From NCBI RefSeq assembly GCF_024171945.1, contig NZ_JAMTCR010000002.1:496001-560000 (forward strand): a stretch of 64,000 nucleotides of DNA, written 5' to 3'. The notes under the pieces were generated by a model. It was not told the origin of the DNA, searched no databases, and saw only the letters and a program-made list of their open reading frames with translations. Position numbers and translations under genes: made by a program. This document shows positions 50,484-59,836 of the stretch, one piece after another (positions within the stretch are counted from its first letter, which is position 1; every line of letters begins with the position of its first letter). The DNA comes from Actinokineospora globicatena (GTDB taxonomy: Bacteria; Actinomycetota; Actinomycetes; Mycobacteriales; Pseudonocardiaceae).

Positions 50484-51716
50484 TCAGGGGGGCGGCAAGA
50501 TGGTGATGGGCGGCACAGGCCTGCGCGAGGTCGTGGTCGGCGGCGCGCTCGACCTGGTGGTGGTCCCCGGGCCGACCTGGATCGGCGGGGCGCTCGGGCC
50601 GGGGCTGGTGCCCGGGTCGTCGGTGCCGGAACCGCCGGTGAGCAGCATGATCGCGGCGACGATGGCGCCGATCGCGACCAGGCCGATGATCACCGGGACC
50701 AGCCAGCGGGTGCCGCTCTTCTTCTCGTCGAACGCGGTGGTCCTGACCGGCGCGGGTGGCCGCAAGCGGACCGGGTCCGGCTGGATGGGCTGCGGGTTCT
50801 GGTACTGCGGACGCAGCTGCTCGATGGGAGCTACCAGCGTCTGGTTGGGCGGACGCTGCGGCGGTGGGCCTACCGGGCGCGGTGGGGCGCTAGAGAGGGC
50901 GCGGCGCGCTGTGGCGATGAGCTCACGGCAGCTGGCGTAGCGGTGCCCCGGGTTCTTAGCCATACCGCGTCGGATGACTTCGTTGATCGCGGGCGGCAGC
51001 GCCATGTAGTCGGTCAGCGTCGGGACGTCACGGTTGAGGTGCCCCTGGATGACCTCCGACACCTGCCCGGCGAAGGGAGGCCTACCGGCGAGGCACGCGA
51101 ACAAGACGCACGCGAGGGAGTACTGGTCCGTGCGACCGTCCACCGGTTCCCCGCGCAAGTGCTCCGGCGCGGCGTAGGTGGGGGAACCGAGGAAGTCCCC
51201 GCCCCGGGTGCGGTGGCCGGTCGCGCCGCGGCGGGTCAGGCCGAAGTCGGCGACGTAGATGTGCTCGGTCGCGGACTCGCGCGCGGTGACCAGCACGTTC
51301 GCCGGTTTGACGTCGAGGTGGACCAGACCGCGCTCGTGCAGGTTGTCCAGGGCCTCGGCCACCTGGGCGAGCAGGCTCAGCGCGCGCTGCGGGGCGAGCG
51401 GGCCGTCCTTGACCAGGCTGGCCATGTCGGAGCCGTCCACCAGCCGCATGGCGATGTAGAGCAGGCCGTCGACCTCGCCGAAGTCGTAGAGCGGGACGAC
51501 GTTGGCGTGGTCGATCGCGGAGGTGTTGCGGGCCTCGTCGACGAAGCGCTCGCGGAACTCGGGGTCCTCGGTGAGGTGCTCGGCGATGACTTTGAGGGCG
51601 ACCTTGCGGCCGAGCCGGATGTCGGTTGCCCGGTACATAACGCTCATGCCGCCCTTACCGAGCACACCGTCGATGCGGTAGTGCCCGAGGCGACGCCCGG
51701 TTAGGTCTTCCGACAC
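50484..51716 (-). CDS. membrane Ser/Thr protein kinase (Pkn type)
   Basis: 410 residues. The kinase domain (~12-270) has a glycine loop LGKGGMSVMY, the ATP lysine in VALKVI, catalytic loop HLDVKPANV (HLD for HRD), DFG in VADFGLTRR and APE in YAAPEHL. A Pro-rich juxtamembrane segment leads to one helix (WLVPVIIGLVAIGAIVAAI) and a ~50-residue Thr/Pro extracellular tail without PASTA repeats. GTG at 51714-51716 starts MSEDLTGRRLGHY, the usual beginning; longer starts add non-conserved sequence. It is divergent from moeA and lies just upstream of the CIRCE/groEL2 region, but the hairpin-free gap suggests separate control. Confidence 0.92.
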   Translation of the reverse strand: MSEDLTGRRLGHYRIDGVLGKGGMSVMYRATDIRLGRKVALKVIAEHLTEDPEFRERFVDEARNTSAIDHANVVPLYDFGEVDGLLYIAMRLVDGSDMASLVKDGPLAPQRALSLLAQVAEALDNLHERGLVHLDVKPANVLVTARESATEHIYVADFGLTRRGATGHRTRGGDFLGSPTYAAPEHLRGEPVDGRTDQYSLACVLFACLAGRPPFAGQVSEVIQGHLNRDVPTLTDYMALPPAINEVIRRGMAKNPGHRYASCRELIATARRALSSAPPRPVGPPPQRPPNQTLVAPIEQLRPQYQNPQPIQPDPVRLRPPAPVRTTAFDEKKSGTRWLVPVIIGLVAIGAIVAAIMLLTGGSGTDDPGTSPGPSAPPIQVGPGTTTRSSAPPTTTSRRPVPPITILPPP

Positions 51717-51787
51717 GCGGTCGAGCGTAACGTCCGCGCTGTGACGGCCGCGTCCGGTTCGGTCAACGGGCAGGCAAGATTGGCGGC

Positions 51788-53002
51788 GTGAACGCGGCCA
51801 AGCGCGGGTTGACCCCGCAGGAGTACCGGCTCGAAGTCCAGGCGTTGGTGCCACCGCTGCCGGTGGTGCGGCTTCCTTTGGCGATGTGCAGAGGGCTGGT
51901 GCTCGCCGAGGACGTCACCGCCGGGGTTTCGCTACCGCCCTTCGACAACTCCGCCATGGACGGGTACGCGGTGCGGGCGTCCGATGTGGTCAGTGCGACC
52001 GCGGAGAACCCCGTACGGCTGCCGGTCGCCGACGACATCCCGGCGGGACGGACCGATGTCGCCCCACTCGCGCCCGGTACCTCCCAGCGGATCATGACCG
52101 GCGCGCCGCTGCCCGAGGGAGCCGACGCGATCATCCAGGTGGAGTTGACCGACGGCGGTACGGAGAACGTCCGCATCGACGCGTCAGTGCTACCGCGTAC
52201 ACACGTGCGGTTCGTGGGTGAGGATGTCTCCAGCGGCGACGTGATCTTGCGGGCCGGGACGGTGCTGCACCCGCCGCAGTTGGGCTTGGCCGCGGCGGTT
52301 GGCCTAGCCGGCTTGCCCGTGCGGAGGCCGCCGCGGGTGCTTGTGCTGTCCACTGGGTCCGAACTGGTCCCGCCTGGCGACCCCTTGCCGCCGGGGCACA
52401 TCTACGAGTCCAACAGCGTTCTCTTGGCCGCGGCGATCGAAGAGATCGGCGGGAAGGCCGTGGTGCTGCGGTCTGTGCCCGACGATGTCGCGACGTTCCG
52501 CGCTGTTGTCGCCGAGCACGTCGGTGAGGCTGACCTGCTCATCACGTCCGGCGGCGTTAGCGCGGGTGCATATGAAGTCGTCAAGGATGCCCTGTCCGAC
52601 CAAGGGGTCGAGTTCGTCCAGGTCGCGATGCAGCCTGGCGGACCGCAAGGGCGGGGGTCGTTCGAAGGGCTGTCGGTGGTGGCCTTGCCGGGCAACCCCG
52701 TCAGCGCCGCCTTGTCGTTCGAACTGTTCCTCCGGCCCGCCTTGCTCAGCGCTATGGGCCACAGCCGTACTGACCGCCCCCGAGCGCGGGCGCGCGCTAC
52801 GGCGGCGATGACGTCACCGCCGGGCAGGGTCCAGTACCGCAGGGGGCGCCACGACGCCGGACACGTCGAGGTGGTCCCAGTGGGTGGGCCGGGTTCCCAC
52901 CTGCTGGCCTCGTTCGCGGCGTCGAACTGCCTGATCGAGATCCCGGTCGGGGTGGCCGAGGTGGCCGCGGGCGACGAGGTCGACCTGGTCCTGCTCGACT
53001 GA
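51788..53002 (+). CDS. moeA: molybdopterin molybdenumtransferase MoeA
   Basis: 404-residue enzyme inserting molybdate into adenylylated molybdopterin made by the Mog domain (5177-6139). Signature motifs are PPFDNSAMDGYAVRASD, IMTGAPLPEGADAI, LSTGSELVPPG (MPT-binding), ITSGGVSAGAYE and LPGNPVSA. Domain IV at the C-terminus is complete. GTG at 51788. It is followed by psd and pssA with the same order as moeA2-psd-pssA (Rv0438c-Rv0436c). Confidence 0.96.
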   Translation: MNAAKRGLTPQEYRLEVQALVPPLPVVRLPLAMCRGLVLAEDVTAGVSLPPFDNSAMDGYAVRASDVVSATAENPVRLPVADDIPAGRTDVAPLAPGTSQRIMTGAPLPEGADAIIQVELTDGGTENVRIDASVLPRTHVRFVGEDVSSGDVILRAGTVLHPPQLGLAAAVGLAGLPVRRPPRVLVLSTGSELVPPGDPLPPGHIYESNSVLLAAAIEEIGGKAVVLRSVPDDVATFRAVVAEHVGEADLLITSGGVSAGAYEVVKDALSDQGVEFVQVAMQPGGPQGRGSFEGLSVVALPGNPVSAALSFELFLRPALLSAMGHSRTDRPRARARATAAMTSPPGRVQYRRGRHDAGHVEVVPVGGPGSHLLASFAASNCLIEIPVGVAEVAAGDEVDLVLLD

Positions 53003-53257
53003 CGGCACCAAGTAACCATATGATGCTCCGGGGAAGTCAATTCCCCACAAGTGGCCATTGATCCACAAGACGGCCGCCGGCTACACTGGACGCGTTGCAC
53101 GAGGGCGGCCGATGGCCGGGTATGTGCCGTCGGGGGGTGCATACCCAGCCATCGGGCGCCCCTGTCCGCCCAGGTGGCGGCTACCTCCCCGAGCCGGACC
53201 CCGGCTGGCGTAGCGTGTGCGGAAATCCGGCCTAGACACGAGGAAACCGCGACCACG

Positions 53258-53971
53258 ATGACCGCTCACCAGCCCAAGAAGGCAGGCGCGCTCCAGCACG
53301 CCGTCGAGTTGACCAAGAGCATCATCCCCCCGGTGCACCCGGGTGGTCGCCCGTTCATCCTCGGCGCGCTCGGCGCGACCCTCGCGGTGCGGCGGCTGTC
53401 CAAGCGGGCCGGTGTGGGCACCGCGGTGTTCACGGCGTGGCTCGCGTGGTTCTTCCGCGAGCCCAAGCGGGTCACCCCGCGCCGCCCCGGCATCGCCGTG
53501 GCCCCCGCCGACGGCACCGTGTCGCACGTCGTCGAAGCGGTCCCGCCCGCCGAGCTCGGCCTGGGCGACGAGCCCATGCTGCGCGTGAGCGTGTTCCTGT
53601 CGGTGTTCGACGTGCACGTCCAGCGCTCCCCCGCGACCGGCCAGGTCGTGCGCGCGGTGCACAAGGCGGGCAAGTTCCTCTCCGCCGACCTGGACGAGGC
53701 CAGCGAGGTCAACGAGCGCAACAGCCTGCACGTGCGCACGGACGAGGGCCACGACCTCGCGGTGGTGCAGATCGCGGGTCTGGTCGCGCGGCGCATCATC
53801 TGCCAGGTGTCCGACGGGGACAAGGTCCTCGCGGGTAGCACCTACGGGCTCATCCGCTTCGGGTCGCGCGTGGACCTCTATGTGCCCGCCGGCAGCCGCG
53901 TCCTGGTCGAACCAGGTCAGCGGACCATCGGTGGGGAGACCGTCTTGGCCGAGCTGCCCTCGGCGGGCTGA
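53258..53971 (+). CDS. psd: phosphatidylserine decarboxylase proenzyme
   Basis: 237-residue short-form Psd, making phosphatidylethanolamine from phosphatidylserine at the membrane. An N-terminal hydrophobic segment precedes the catalytic domain (WFFREPKRVTPRRPG, VAPADGTVSHV, VSVFLSVFDVHVQRSPATG). The self-cleavage site generating the pyruvoyl group is the Gly-Ser of RFGSRVD near the C-terminus. ATG at 53258. pssA follows after 3 bp, so substrate and product enzymes are co-transcribed. Confidence 0.95.
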   Translation: MTAHQPKKAGALQHAVELTKSIIPPVHPGGRPFILGALGATLAVRRLSKRAGVGTAVFTAWLAWFFREPKRVTPRRPGIAVAPADGTVSHVVEAVPPAELGLGDEPMLRVSVFLSVFDVHVQRSPATGQVVRAVHKAGKFLSADLDEASEVNERNSLHVRTDEGHDLAVVQIAGLVARRIICQVSDGDKVLAGSTYGLIRFGSRVDLYVPAGSRVLVEPGQRTIGGETVLAELPSAG

Positions 53972-53974
53972 CCG

Positions 53975-54961
53975 ATGGCCCCGACCGCGCCCGGTGTCCG
54001 GCTGCTGCCCAACGCGCTGACCGTCCTGGCCATGTGCGCGGGCCTGTCCGCCGTCCAGTTCGTCCTCAACGGCCAGCCCACCGCCGCGATCGCCGCGATC
54101 GCCATCGCCGCGGTGCTCGACAGCCTCGACGGGCGCATCGCCCGGTTGCTCGACGCCACCAGCAAGATGGGCGCCGAGCTCGACTCGCTCGCGGACGCGA
54201 TCTCGTTCGGGGTCGCGCCCGCGCTGATGCTCTACGTGTGGCGCTTCGGCGGCGACCGGGTCGGTTGGGTCGTCGCGCTCATCTTCGCGGTGTGCATGAT
54301 TCTGCGGTTGGCTCGGTTCAACACGCTGCTCGAGGACACCGAGCAACCGGTCTACACGAAGGAGTTCTTCGTCGGGGTGCCCGCGCCCGCCGGTGGCCTG
54401 CTCGTCCTGCTGCCGCTGATCCTGACCATCGAGTACGGCGACGCCGGGCACTGGTGGCAGTCCAAGGCGGCCGTGATGGTGTGGATCGTTGCGGTGGCGG
54501 CGCTCGCGATCAGCCGCATCCCGACGCTGTCGGTGAAGACCGCCCGCGTGTCCCCGCGCGCGGTGGCGCCACTGCTGGTCCTCGTAGGACTGGTGGCGGC
54601 GGCGGTCATCACCTACCCGCTCGTGACGCTGGCCGTGGTGCTGGTGCTCTACCTGCTGCACATCCCCTACGCGGTCCGGCGCAAGCACTGGCTGGCCAAC
54701 AACCCCGAGGCGTGGGACGTGCCGCCGCGCGAGCGCCGGGCGATCCGCCGGGCGCACGGCTCCCGGCGGCTGGGGCTGCGGCCACCGCTGCGCCGGGTCG
54801 CCGGTGCCGCCCGCCGGGCCGTGCTGCGGCCGATGCGCAACGGCGACGCCCCGGGTGTCCCGCTGCCGACCGACCCGAGGCCGCCGGGTGCCCGCGGCAA
54901 GGCGTGGCGGCGCACCGGCCTGCGCAAGAACGACCGCCCCGGGGAGAGCAAGCCCCGCTGA
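53975..54961 (+). CDS. pssA: CDP-diacylglycerol-serine O-phosphatidyltransferase
   Basis: 328-residue integral membrane enzyme making phosphatidylserine. The CDP-alcohol phosphotransferase signature D-x2-DG-x2-AR-x8-G-x3-D-x3-D is seen as DSLDGRIARLLDATSKMGAE followed by LDSLAD. About seven membrane helices follow. The last ~90 residues form a basic cytosolic tail (PPRERRAIRRAHGSRRLGLR) longer than in most relatives. ATG at 53975, 3 bp after psd. Confidence 0.95.
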   Translation: MAPTAPGVRLLPNALTVLAMCAGLSAVQFVLNGQPTAAIAAIAIAAVLDSLDGRIARLLDATSKMGAELDSLADAISFGVAPALMLYVWRFGGDRVGWVVALIFAVCMILRLARFNTLLEDTEQPVYTKEFFVGVPAPAGGLLVLLPLILTIEYGDAGHWWQSKAAVMVWIVAVAALAISRIPTLSVKTARVSPRAVAPLLVLVGLVAAAVITYPLVTLAVVLVLYLLHIPYAVRRKHWLANNPEAWDVPPRERRAIRRAHGSRRLGLRPPLRRVAGAARRAVLRPMRNGDAPGVPLPTDPRPPGARGKAWRRTGLRKNDRPGESKPR

Positions 54962-55003
54962 CGGGCCTGTGGACAACTTCCGCGGCGATCGGCGCGCAGG
55001 CTC

Positions 55004-55009
55004 TACGCT
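55004..55009 (+). promoter_or_regulatory. leaderless -10 box (TACGCT)
   Basis: TACGCT, 7 bases before GTG 55017. Confidence 0.6.
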
Positions 55010-55016
55010 CGTCGTC

Positions 55017-57257
55017 GTGGGAACTCAGATCACGTTGACCGCGCGGCTCACGCCGTCCGCGCTGGACACCCGGCGCGGTGTCGTCCGGCTGCACCCCGAG
55101 GTGTTCGACGCGCTCGGGCTGCGGCAGTGGGACGCCGTCCGGCTGACCGGCGCCCGGGTGAGCGCCGCGCTCGCCGCCGAGGGCGACCGGGGCGCGGCGA
55201 CCGGTGTCGTGCTGCTCGACGACGTGACCCTGTCGAACCTGGGGATCACCGAGGGGTCCGAGGTGGTGGTCGCCCCGGTCGAGGTCGCGCTGGCGCGGGC
55301 GATCACCGTGGCCGGGTCGCGGCTGGCGTCGACCTCGCTGCCCCCGGAGACGGTGCGGCTCGCGCTGGTCGGGAAGGTGCTGAGCGTCGGCGACGCGGTG
55401 TCGCTGCTGCCGCAGGACCTGGCGCCGCCGCCGGGGGCCGACGTGCCCGCCGTGCGCGGCAAGCTGTCCAGGGCGATCGGTATGACCTGGACCAACGAGC
55501 TGCTGACGGTGACCTCGGTGGAGCCTGCGGGCGCGGTGACCGTGCACCCGTCCACTGTGGTCGGTTGGCGCGACGGCGCCCGCACGGGTGAGCGGGCGGC
55601 GGTGGCGGTCGGCGGTGAGACGGTCGTGCAGTCCGCTCCTGCGGCGCCCGTCGGGGTGAGCGCGGACGTGGCGGTGAGCGCCCCGGAGCCGGTCGAGTTG
55701 GCGGACCTGGTGGGCGCCAAGGAGGCGGTGCGCACGCTCGGCGAGTGGTTCGAGCTGGCGTTCCTGCGGCCGGAACTGTTGGAGCGGCTGGGTGCCGCAC
55801 CCCGGCTGGGGGTGCTGGTCAGCGGGCCGGAGGGCGTCGGCAAGGCCAGTGTGGTGCGGGCAGTGGCTGGCTCGGTCGACGCCGAGGTGGTCGAGCTGGC
55901 GGGCCCGACGATCGCGGTGCTGGAGGCGAACGCGGCGGCCGCCCGGCTGGGGGCGGCGGTCGAGCAGGCCCGCGCCCGGTCGTCGGCGGGGCAGGCGGCG
56001 GTGCTGATGATCAACGACGTCGACGCGCTACTGCCCGCGACCTCGCCGCCCCCGTTGGCGACGGTCGTCCTGGACACGTTGCGCGCGGCGATCGGGATCC
56101 CCCGGGTGGCGTTGGTGGTGACCACCGCGCACCCGGAGGCCGTCGACCCGCGGTTGCGCGGTGTGGAGCTGGTGGACCGAGAGCTGCGGCTGCCGTCGCC
56201 GGACGCGAAGACCCGCGCGGAGCTGCTCCGGGTGCTCTATCGGGACCTGCCCGTCGAGTCCGGAGTGGACTTCGCGGTGGTGGCCGACCGGACGCCGGGC
56301 TTCGTTGCCGCCGACCTGATCGCGTTGCGCCGGGAGTCCGCGATCCGGGCCGCGTTGCGCGAAGCGGCGGAGATCGCCGCCGACGACGTGCTGGGCGCGC
56401 TGCAGACCGTCCGGCCGACGTCGGTCAGCACGACCTCGGTCCGCACCGGCGACATCCAACTCGACGACGTCGGCGACATGGTCGAGACCAAGCAGGCGCT
56501 GACCGAGGCGGTGCTGTGGCCGCTGCGCTACCCGGACTCGTTCGCCCGCCTCGGCGTCGCACCACCGCGCGGCGTGCTGCTGTACGGCCCACCCGGCGGC
56601 GGCAAGACGTTCCTGGTGCGCGCGCTCGCCGGGACCGGCCAGCTGAACGTGCTGTCGGTCAAGGGCGCGGAACTGATGGACAAGTGGGTCGGCGAGTCCG
56701 AACGCGCGGTCCGCGAACTGTTCCGCAAGGCAGGCGAGGCCGCCCCCGCCCTGGTGTTCCTCGACGAGATCGACGCCCTGGCACCACGACGCGGCCAATC
56801 GTCCGACTCCGGCGTCGCGGACCGCGTCGTCGCCGCCCTCCTCACCGAACTCGACGGCGTGGAACCCCTCCGGGACGTCGTGGTCGTAGGCGCCACCAAC
56901 CGCCCAGAACTAGTCGACCCAGCCCTCCTCCGCCCCGGCCGCCTAGAGCGGCTGATCTACGTCCCACCACCGGACGCCGAAGCCCGAGCAGCCATCCTGG
57001 CCGCGGTGAGCAAGAAGACGCCGCTGGGTGAGGACGTCGACTTGGTCGCTTACGCGCAGACGCTGGAGGGCTATTCAGCGGCGGATTGCGCGGCGTTGAT
57101 CCGGGAGGCGGCGCTGACGGCGATGCGGGAATCGTTGGAGGCGACTGTGGTGACGGGGAAGCACTTGGAGGCGGCGCGGGGGAATGTGCGGCCGTCGCTG
57201 GATGCGGGGCAGTTGGCGGAGTTGGAGGCTTATGCGGGGAGGAGGTCGGAGCGGTAG
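55017..57257 (+). CDS. CDC48-like double AAA ATPase (Rv0435c-type)
   Basis: 746-residue protein with the CDC48/p97 layout: an N-terminal double-psi barrel/CDC48_N-like domain (~1-185), AAA domain D1 (~225-460) and AAA domain D2 (~475-746). D2 is canonical, with Walker A GPPGGGKT and Walker B LVFLDEIDAL, plus GATNRPELVDPALLRPGR. D1 is degraded: GPEGVGKAS replaces GPPGTGKT and the Walker B is MINDVDALL, so D1 probably binds but may not hydrolyse ATP. The start GTG 55017 follows TACGCT by 7 bases. Cellular function in actinobacteria is unsettled. Orthologue by position of Rv0435c, downstream of pssA. Confidence 0.92.
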   Translation: MGTQITLTARLTPSALDTRRGVVRLHPEVFDALGLRQWDAVRLTGARVSAALAAEGDRGAATGVVLLDDVTLSNLGITEGSEVVVAPVEVALARAITVAGSRLASTSLPPETVRLALVGKVLSVGDAVSLLPQDLAPPPGADVPAVRGKLSRAIGMTWTNELLTVTSVEPAGAVTVHPSTVVGWRDGARTGERAAVAVGGETVVQSAPAAPVGVSADVAVSAPEPVELADLVGAKEAVRTLGEWFELAFLRPELLERLGAAPRLGVLVSGPEGVGKASVVRAVAGSVDAEVVELAGPTIAVLEANAAAARLGAAVEQARARSSAGQAAVLMINDVDALLPATSPPPLATVVLDTLRAAIGIPRVALVVTTAHPEAVDPRLRGVELVDRELRLPSPDAKTRAELLRVLYRDLPVESGVDFAVVADRTPGFVAADLIALRRESAIRAALREAAEIAADDVLGALQTVRPTSVSTTSVRTGDIQLDDVGDMVETKQALTEAVLWPLRYPDSFARLGVAPPRGVLLYGPPGGGKTFLVRALAGTGQLNVLSVKGAELMDKWVGESERAVRELFRKAGEAAPALVFLDEIDALAPRRGQSSDSGVADRVVAALLTELDGVEPLRDVVVVGATNRPELVDPALLRPGRLERLIYVPPPDAEARAAILAAVSKKTPLGEDVDLVAYAQTLEGYSAADCAALIREAALTAMRESLEATVVTGKHLEAARGNVRPSLDAGQLAELEAYAGRRSER

Positions 57258-57400
57258 GGCTGTTGGTGGGCGGGGAGTTGCTTGCGGTGGGTTGGGACTG
57301 GACGTGGGGACTTGGTGGGGCGGTGTTCGGCGTGGCGGGCGTGGTGGGGCGTGGGCCGAGGGGGTGTGGAGGTCTCGGCGTGGGGGGTGCCCGGAGGGGG

Positions 57401-58039
57401 CTACTTCTCCTTGGCGACCTTGTAGTCGTTGGTGACGATGAGGATCAGGCCGGGGGGTGAGTCCTTGATGCCCTCGAAGCGGGGTTCGACGCGGAAGTCG
57501 AATTGGTTGCCTAGTTGGCGGGCCGCTTGTTCCTGGGGGGTGCCGGGTTGGAAGTAGACGGTGGTGGTGGGGATTTTGCCGCCGGAGTAGTTGCCTACCT
57601 GGGAGATGGGCCAGCCGGTGGAGCCGATGTCTTCGGCGGCTCGGGCGGCTAGGCCGGTGATGGTGCTGTTGTTGTAGATGCGCAGCGGTTCGCTGGGGGA
57701 TTCGGCGGTGTTGCCGGGGCGGGAGGTCGCTGGGGGGGCGGTGGCCGCGGTGGTGGCGGGGGGTGCCGTGGTGGTCGGCTCGGGGGCCGGGGGTTCGGTG
57801 GTCGTGGTGACCTGGCCCGGGGTGGTGGGGCGCGGGGGGAGGCTGGTGAGGTCGCCGCTGGGGGGTGCGCCTGTGGTGGTGGTGATGGAGGGCGCGGGGG
57901 GTTGGGCGGCGGGTGGGGTGTCGCCGGTGCTGTCGAAGAGGGTGATCACGCCGATCACGGCCGCGGCCGCGGCCACCGCGAGGAGGGTGAGGCCCACGAC
58001 TCGGGCGGTGCGGGTCTGCCCGCTTGGCTCGGTGCTCAT
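57401..58039 (-). CDS. LytR_C domain membrane protein (Rv0431-type)
   Basis: 212 residues: one N-terminal membrane helix (VVGLTLLAVAAAAAVIGVI), a Thr/Pro/Ala-rich extracytoplasmic linker (~40-115) and a C-terminal LytR_C domain (~117-212): PLRIYNNSTITGLAARAAED, YFQPGTPQEQAARQLG, LILIVTNDY. LytR_C domains accompany wall-polymer ligases, but the stand-alone protein has no known enzymatic role; Rv0431 affects vesicle release. Its ATG overlaps the DUF3263 stop (ATGA). Confidence 0.9.
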   Translation of the reverse strand: MSTEPSGQTRTARVVGLTLLAVAAAAAVIGVITLFDSTGDTPPAAQPPAPSITTTTGAPPSGDLTSLPPRPTTPGQVTTTTEPPAPEPTTTAPPATTAATAPPATSRPGNTAESPSEPLRIYNNSTITGLAARAAEDIGSTGWPISQVGNYSGGKIPTTTVYFQPGTPQEQAARQLGNQFDFRVEPRFEGIKDSPPGLILIVTNDYKVAKEK

Positions 58040-58350
58040 CGCGGGTCCATCCCCAGGCGTCGGGCTGCGCGGGCGCGGTGCCGGGTGGCTCGCATCCGGC
58101 GCAGGCGCTTGACCAGCATCGGGTCGGCCGCAAGGGCCTCGGTCTTCTCGATCAACTCGTTGAGCACCTGGTAGTACCGGGTGCTGGACAGCTCGAACAG
58201 CTCGCGGATGGCCTGGTCCTTGGCGCCCGCGTACTTCCACCACTGCCGCTCGAACGCGAGGATGGCCCGCTCGCGCTCGCTGAGGCCCGCTGGCCGCGCG
58301 TGCGCGGGTGCCGCCTGCTCAGGCTGAGAGGGCGACTCAGCAGCGTCCAT
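58036..58350 (-). CDS. DUF3263 protein (Rv0430-type)
   Basis: 104-residue basic helical protein: LSERERAILAFERQWWKYAG, then AKDQAIRELFELSSTRYYQV, an HTH-like arrangement, and an Arg-rich C-terminus (RLRRMRATRHRARAARR). DUF3263 proteins are restricted to actinobacteria and may bind DNA; Rv0430 is the positional match. ATG at 58348-58350. It forms an overlapping pair with the LytR_C gene. Confidence 0.92.
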   Translation of the reverse strand: MDAAESPSQPEQAAPAHARPAGLSERERAILAFERQWWKYAGAKDQAIRELFELSSTRYYQVLNELIEKTEALAADPMLVKRLRRMRATRHRARAARRLGMDPR

Positions 58351-58573
58351 CTGGCTCCTCGCCTCACGGTTCGGCTCCGCCGGGCGGCACACCGGCCACC
58401 CGCCGGTCGCCATTACACCACGTCACCGCGCGCGGTGATCGTCACCTCCACGGCGCGTCCGACCACTCTTCTGCCGACCCGGCCCACAACCTCCAACAAC
58501 CCCACGCCAGCCCACGTTCCCCGGACCGCGCGGCGGCAAACCAGCGGCGGGACCTGGTGTCGGGAGCGCCCGT

Positions 58574-58579
58574 TAGGCT
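58574..58579 (+). promoter_or_regulatory. leaderless -10 box (TAGGCT) of def
   Basis: TAGGCT, 6 bases before the def ATG. Confidence 0.6.
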
Positions 58580-58585
58580 CGTGGC

Positions 58586-59158
58586 ATGACAGTCCACCCG
58601 ATCCGCATCGTCGGTGATCCGGTTCTGCATAACCCGACCAAGCCGGTCGAGCGGTTCGACGAGGACCTCGCGGCGCTGGTCGCCGACATGTACGACACCA
58701 TGGCCGCCGCCAACGGGGTCGGCCTCGCCGCCAACCAGATCGGCGTCGACCAGCGGGTGTTCGTGTACGACTGCCCGGACGACGAGGGCGTGCGGCACCG
58801 CGGTGTCGTGGTGAACCCGGTGCTGACCACCTCCGAGGTCCCCGAGGGGATGCCGGACCCGGACGACGACTACGAGGGGTGCCTGTCGGTGCCAGGTGAG
58901 ACCTTCCCGACCGGGCGGGCGAGCTGGGCGAAGGTCACCGGGCAGGACCTGGCGGGTGCGCCGATCGAGGTCGAGGGCACCGGGTTCTTCGCGCGCTGCC
59001 TGCAACACGAGACCGATCACCTGGACGGGTACCTCTACCTCAACCGCCTGGTCGGCCGGAACCAGCGGGACGCGAAGCGGATGATCAAGGCCAACGAGTG
59101 GGGGGTGCCCGGCCTGTCCTGGGACCCGGCCAACTCCGAGGACCCGTTCGCCGATTAA
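58586..59158 (+). CDS. def: peptide deformylase
   Basis: 190-residue metalloenzyme removing the N-formyl group from nascent proteins. All three active-site motifs are present: [18 protein letters not shown] (metal-binding Cys) and QHETDHLDG (HEXXH). Length and the C-terminal extension resemble mycobacterial Def (Rv0429c), which is divergent from the DUF3263 orthologue just as here. ATG at 58586 with a TAGGCT box 6 bases upstream. Confidence 0.97.
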   Translation: MTVHPIRIVGDPVLHNPTKPVERFDEDLAALVADMYDTMAAANGVGLAANQIGVDQRVFVYDCPDDEGVRHRGVVVNPVLTTSEVPEGMPDPDDDYEGCLSVPGETFPTGRASWAKVTGQDLAGAPIEVEGTGFFARCLQHETDHLDGYLYLNRLVGRNQRDAKRMIKANEWGVPGLSWDPANSEDPFAD

Positions 59159-59199
59159 CCGCTGGCACCTGGCCAGCGGCCGGGCGCATCATCCCCGGC

Positions 59200-59802
59200 A
59201 TGACCTGGTCCGGCTTCCTCGCGTTCCTGTTGGCCTCCCTGATCCTCGCCATGGTCCCCGGCGTGGGCACGGCGATGCTGCTGCGACAGTCGATCAAGGG
59301 CGGTCGCCGGGGCGCGCTGGCCACGGTCGCGGGCATGGAGGTCGGCGTCGCGGTGTGGGCGGTGGCGGCGGCGTTCGGGCTGTCGGTGCTGCTGGTCGCC
59401 TCCGAGGTCGCCTACCAGGCGTTGCGGATCGGCGGTGTCGCGGTGCTGCTGTGGTTCGGGGCGCGGGCGTTGTTCGGCAAGCACGACGACAGCGAGCCGG
59501 TGGCGCCGACCAGCGGGTCGGGGTTCCGGTCCGGGCTGGTGGTCAACGTCGCCAACCCGAAGCTGGCGGTGTTCGCGATCTCGTTCCTGCCGCAGTTCGT
59601 CGAGCCGGGCGCGCCGCGGTGGGTGCTGGTGGCGCTGGCCGGGGTCTGGGTGCTGGTCGACACCCTGTGGTACCTGCTGGTCATCGCGCTGCTGAGCCGG
59701 ATCATGGGCTGGCTGCGCCGCAGCGCGGTGCGCCGCAGGCTGGAGCGGGTCTCCGGTGCGGTGCTGATCGGCCTGGGCATCAAGCTCGCCGTGCAGTCAT
59801 GA
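59200..59802 (+). CDS. LysE/RhtB-family amino acid exporter
   Basis: 200-residue membrane protein with about six helices and the family start FLAFLLASLILAMVPGVGTA; the other typical segment is VNVANPKLAVFAISFLPQF. Members export lysine, threonine, homoserine or cysteine; the substrate cannot be assigned. ATG at 59200 lies 41 bp after def. An earlier in-frame start overlapping def is unlikely because the signature begins within ten residues of this ATG. Confidence 0.9.
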   Translation: MTWSGFLAFLLASLILAMVPGVGTAMLLRQSIKGGRRGALATVAGMEVGVAVWAVAAAFGLSVLLVASEVAYQALRIGGVAVLLWFGARALFGKHDDSEPVAPTSGSGFRSGLVVNVANPKLAVFAISFLPQFVEPGAPRWVLVALAGVWVLVDTLWYLLVIALLSRIMGWLRRSAVRRRLERVSGAVLIGLGIKLAVQS

Positions 59803-59836
59803 CCGGGTGCGACCAAGCCCTGGGCGCCGTCCTGGG

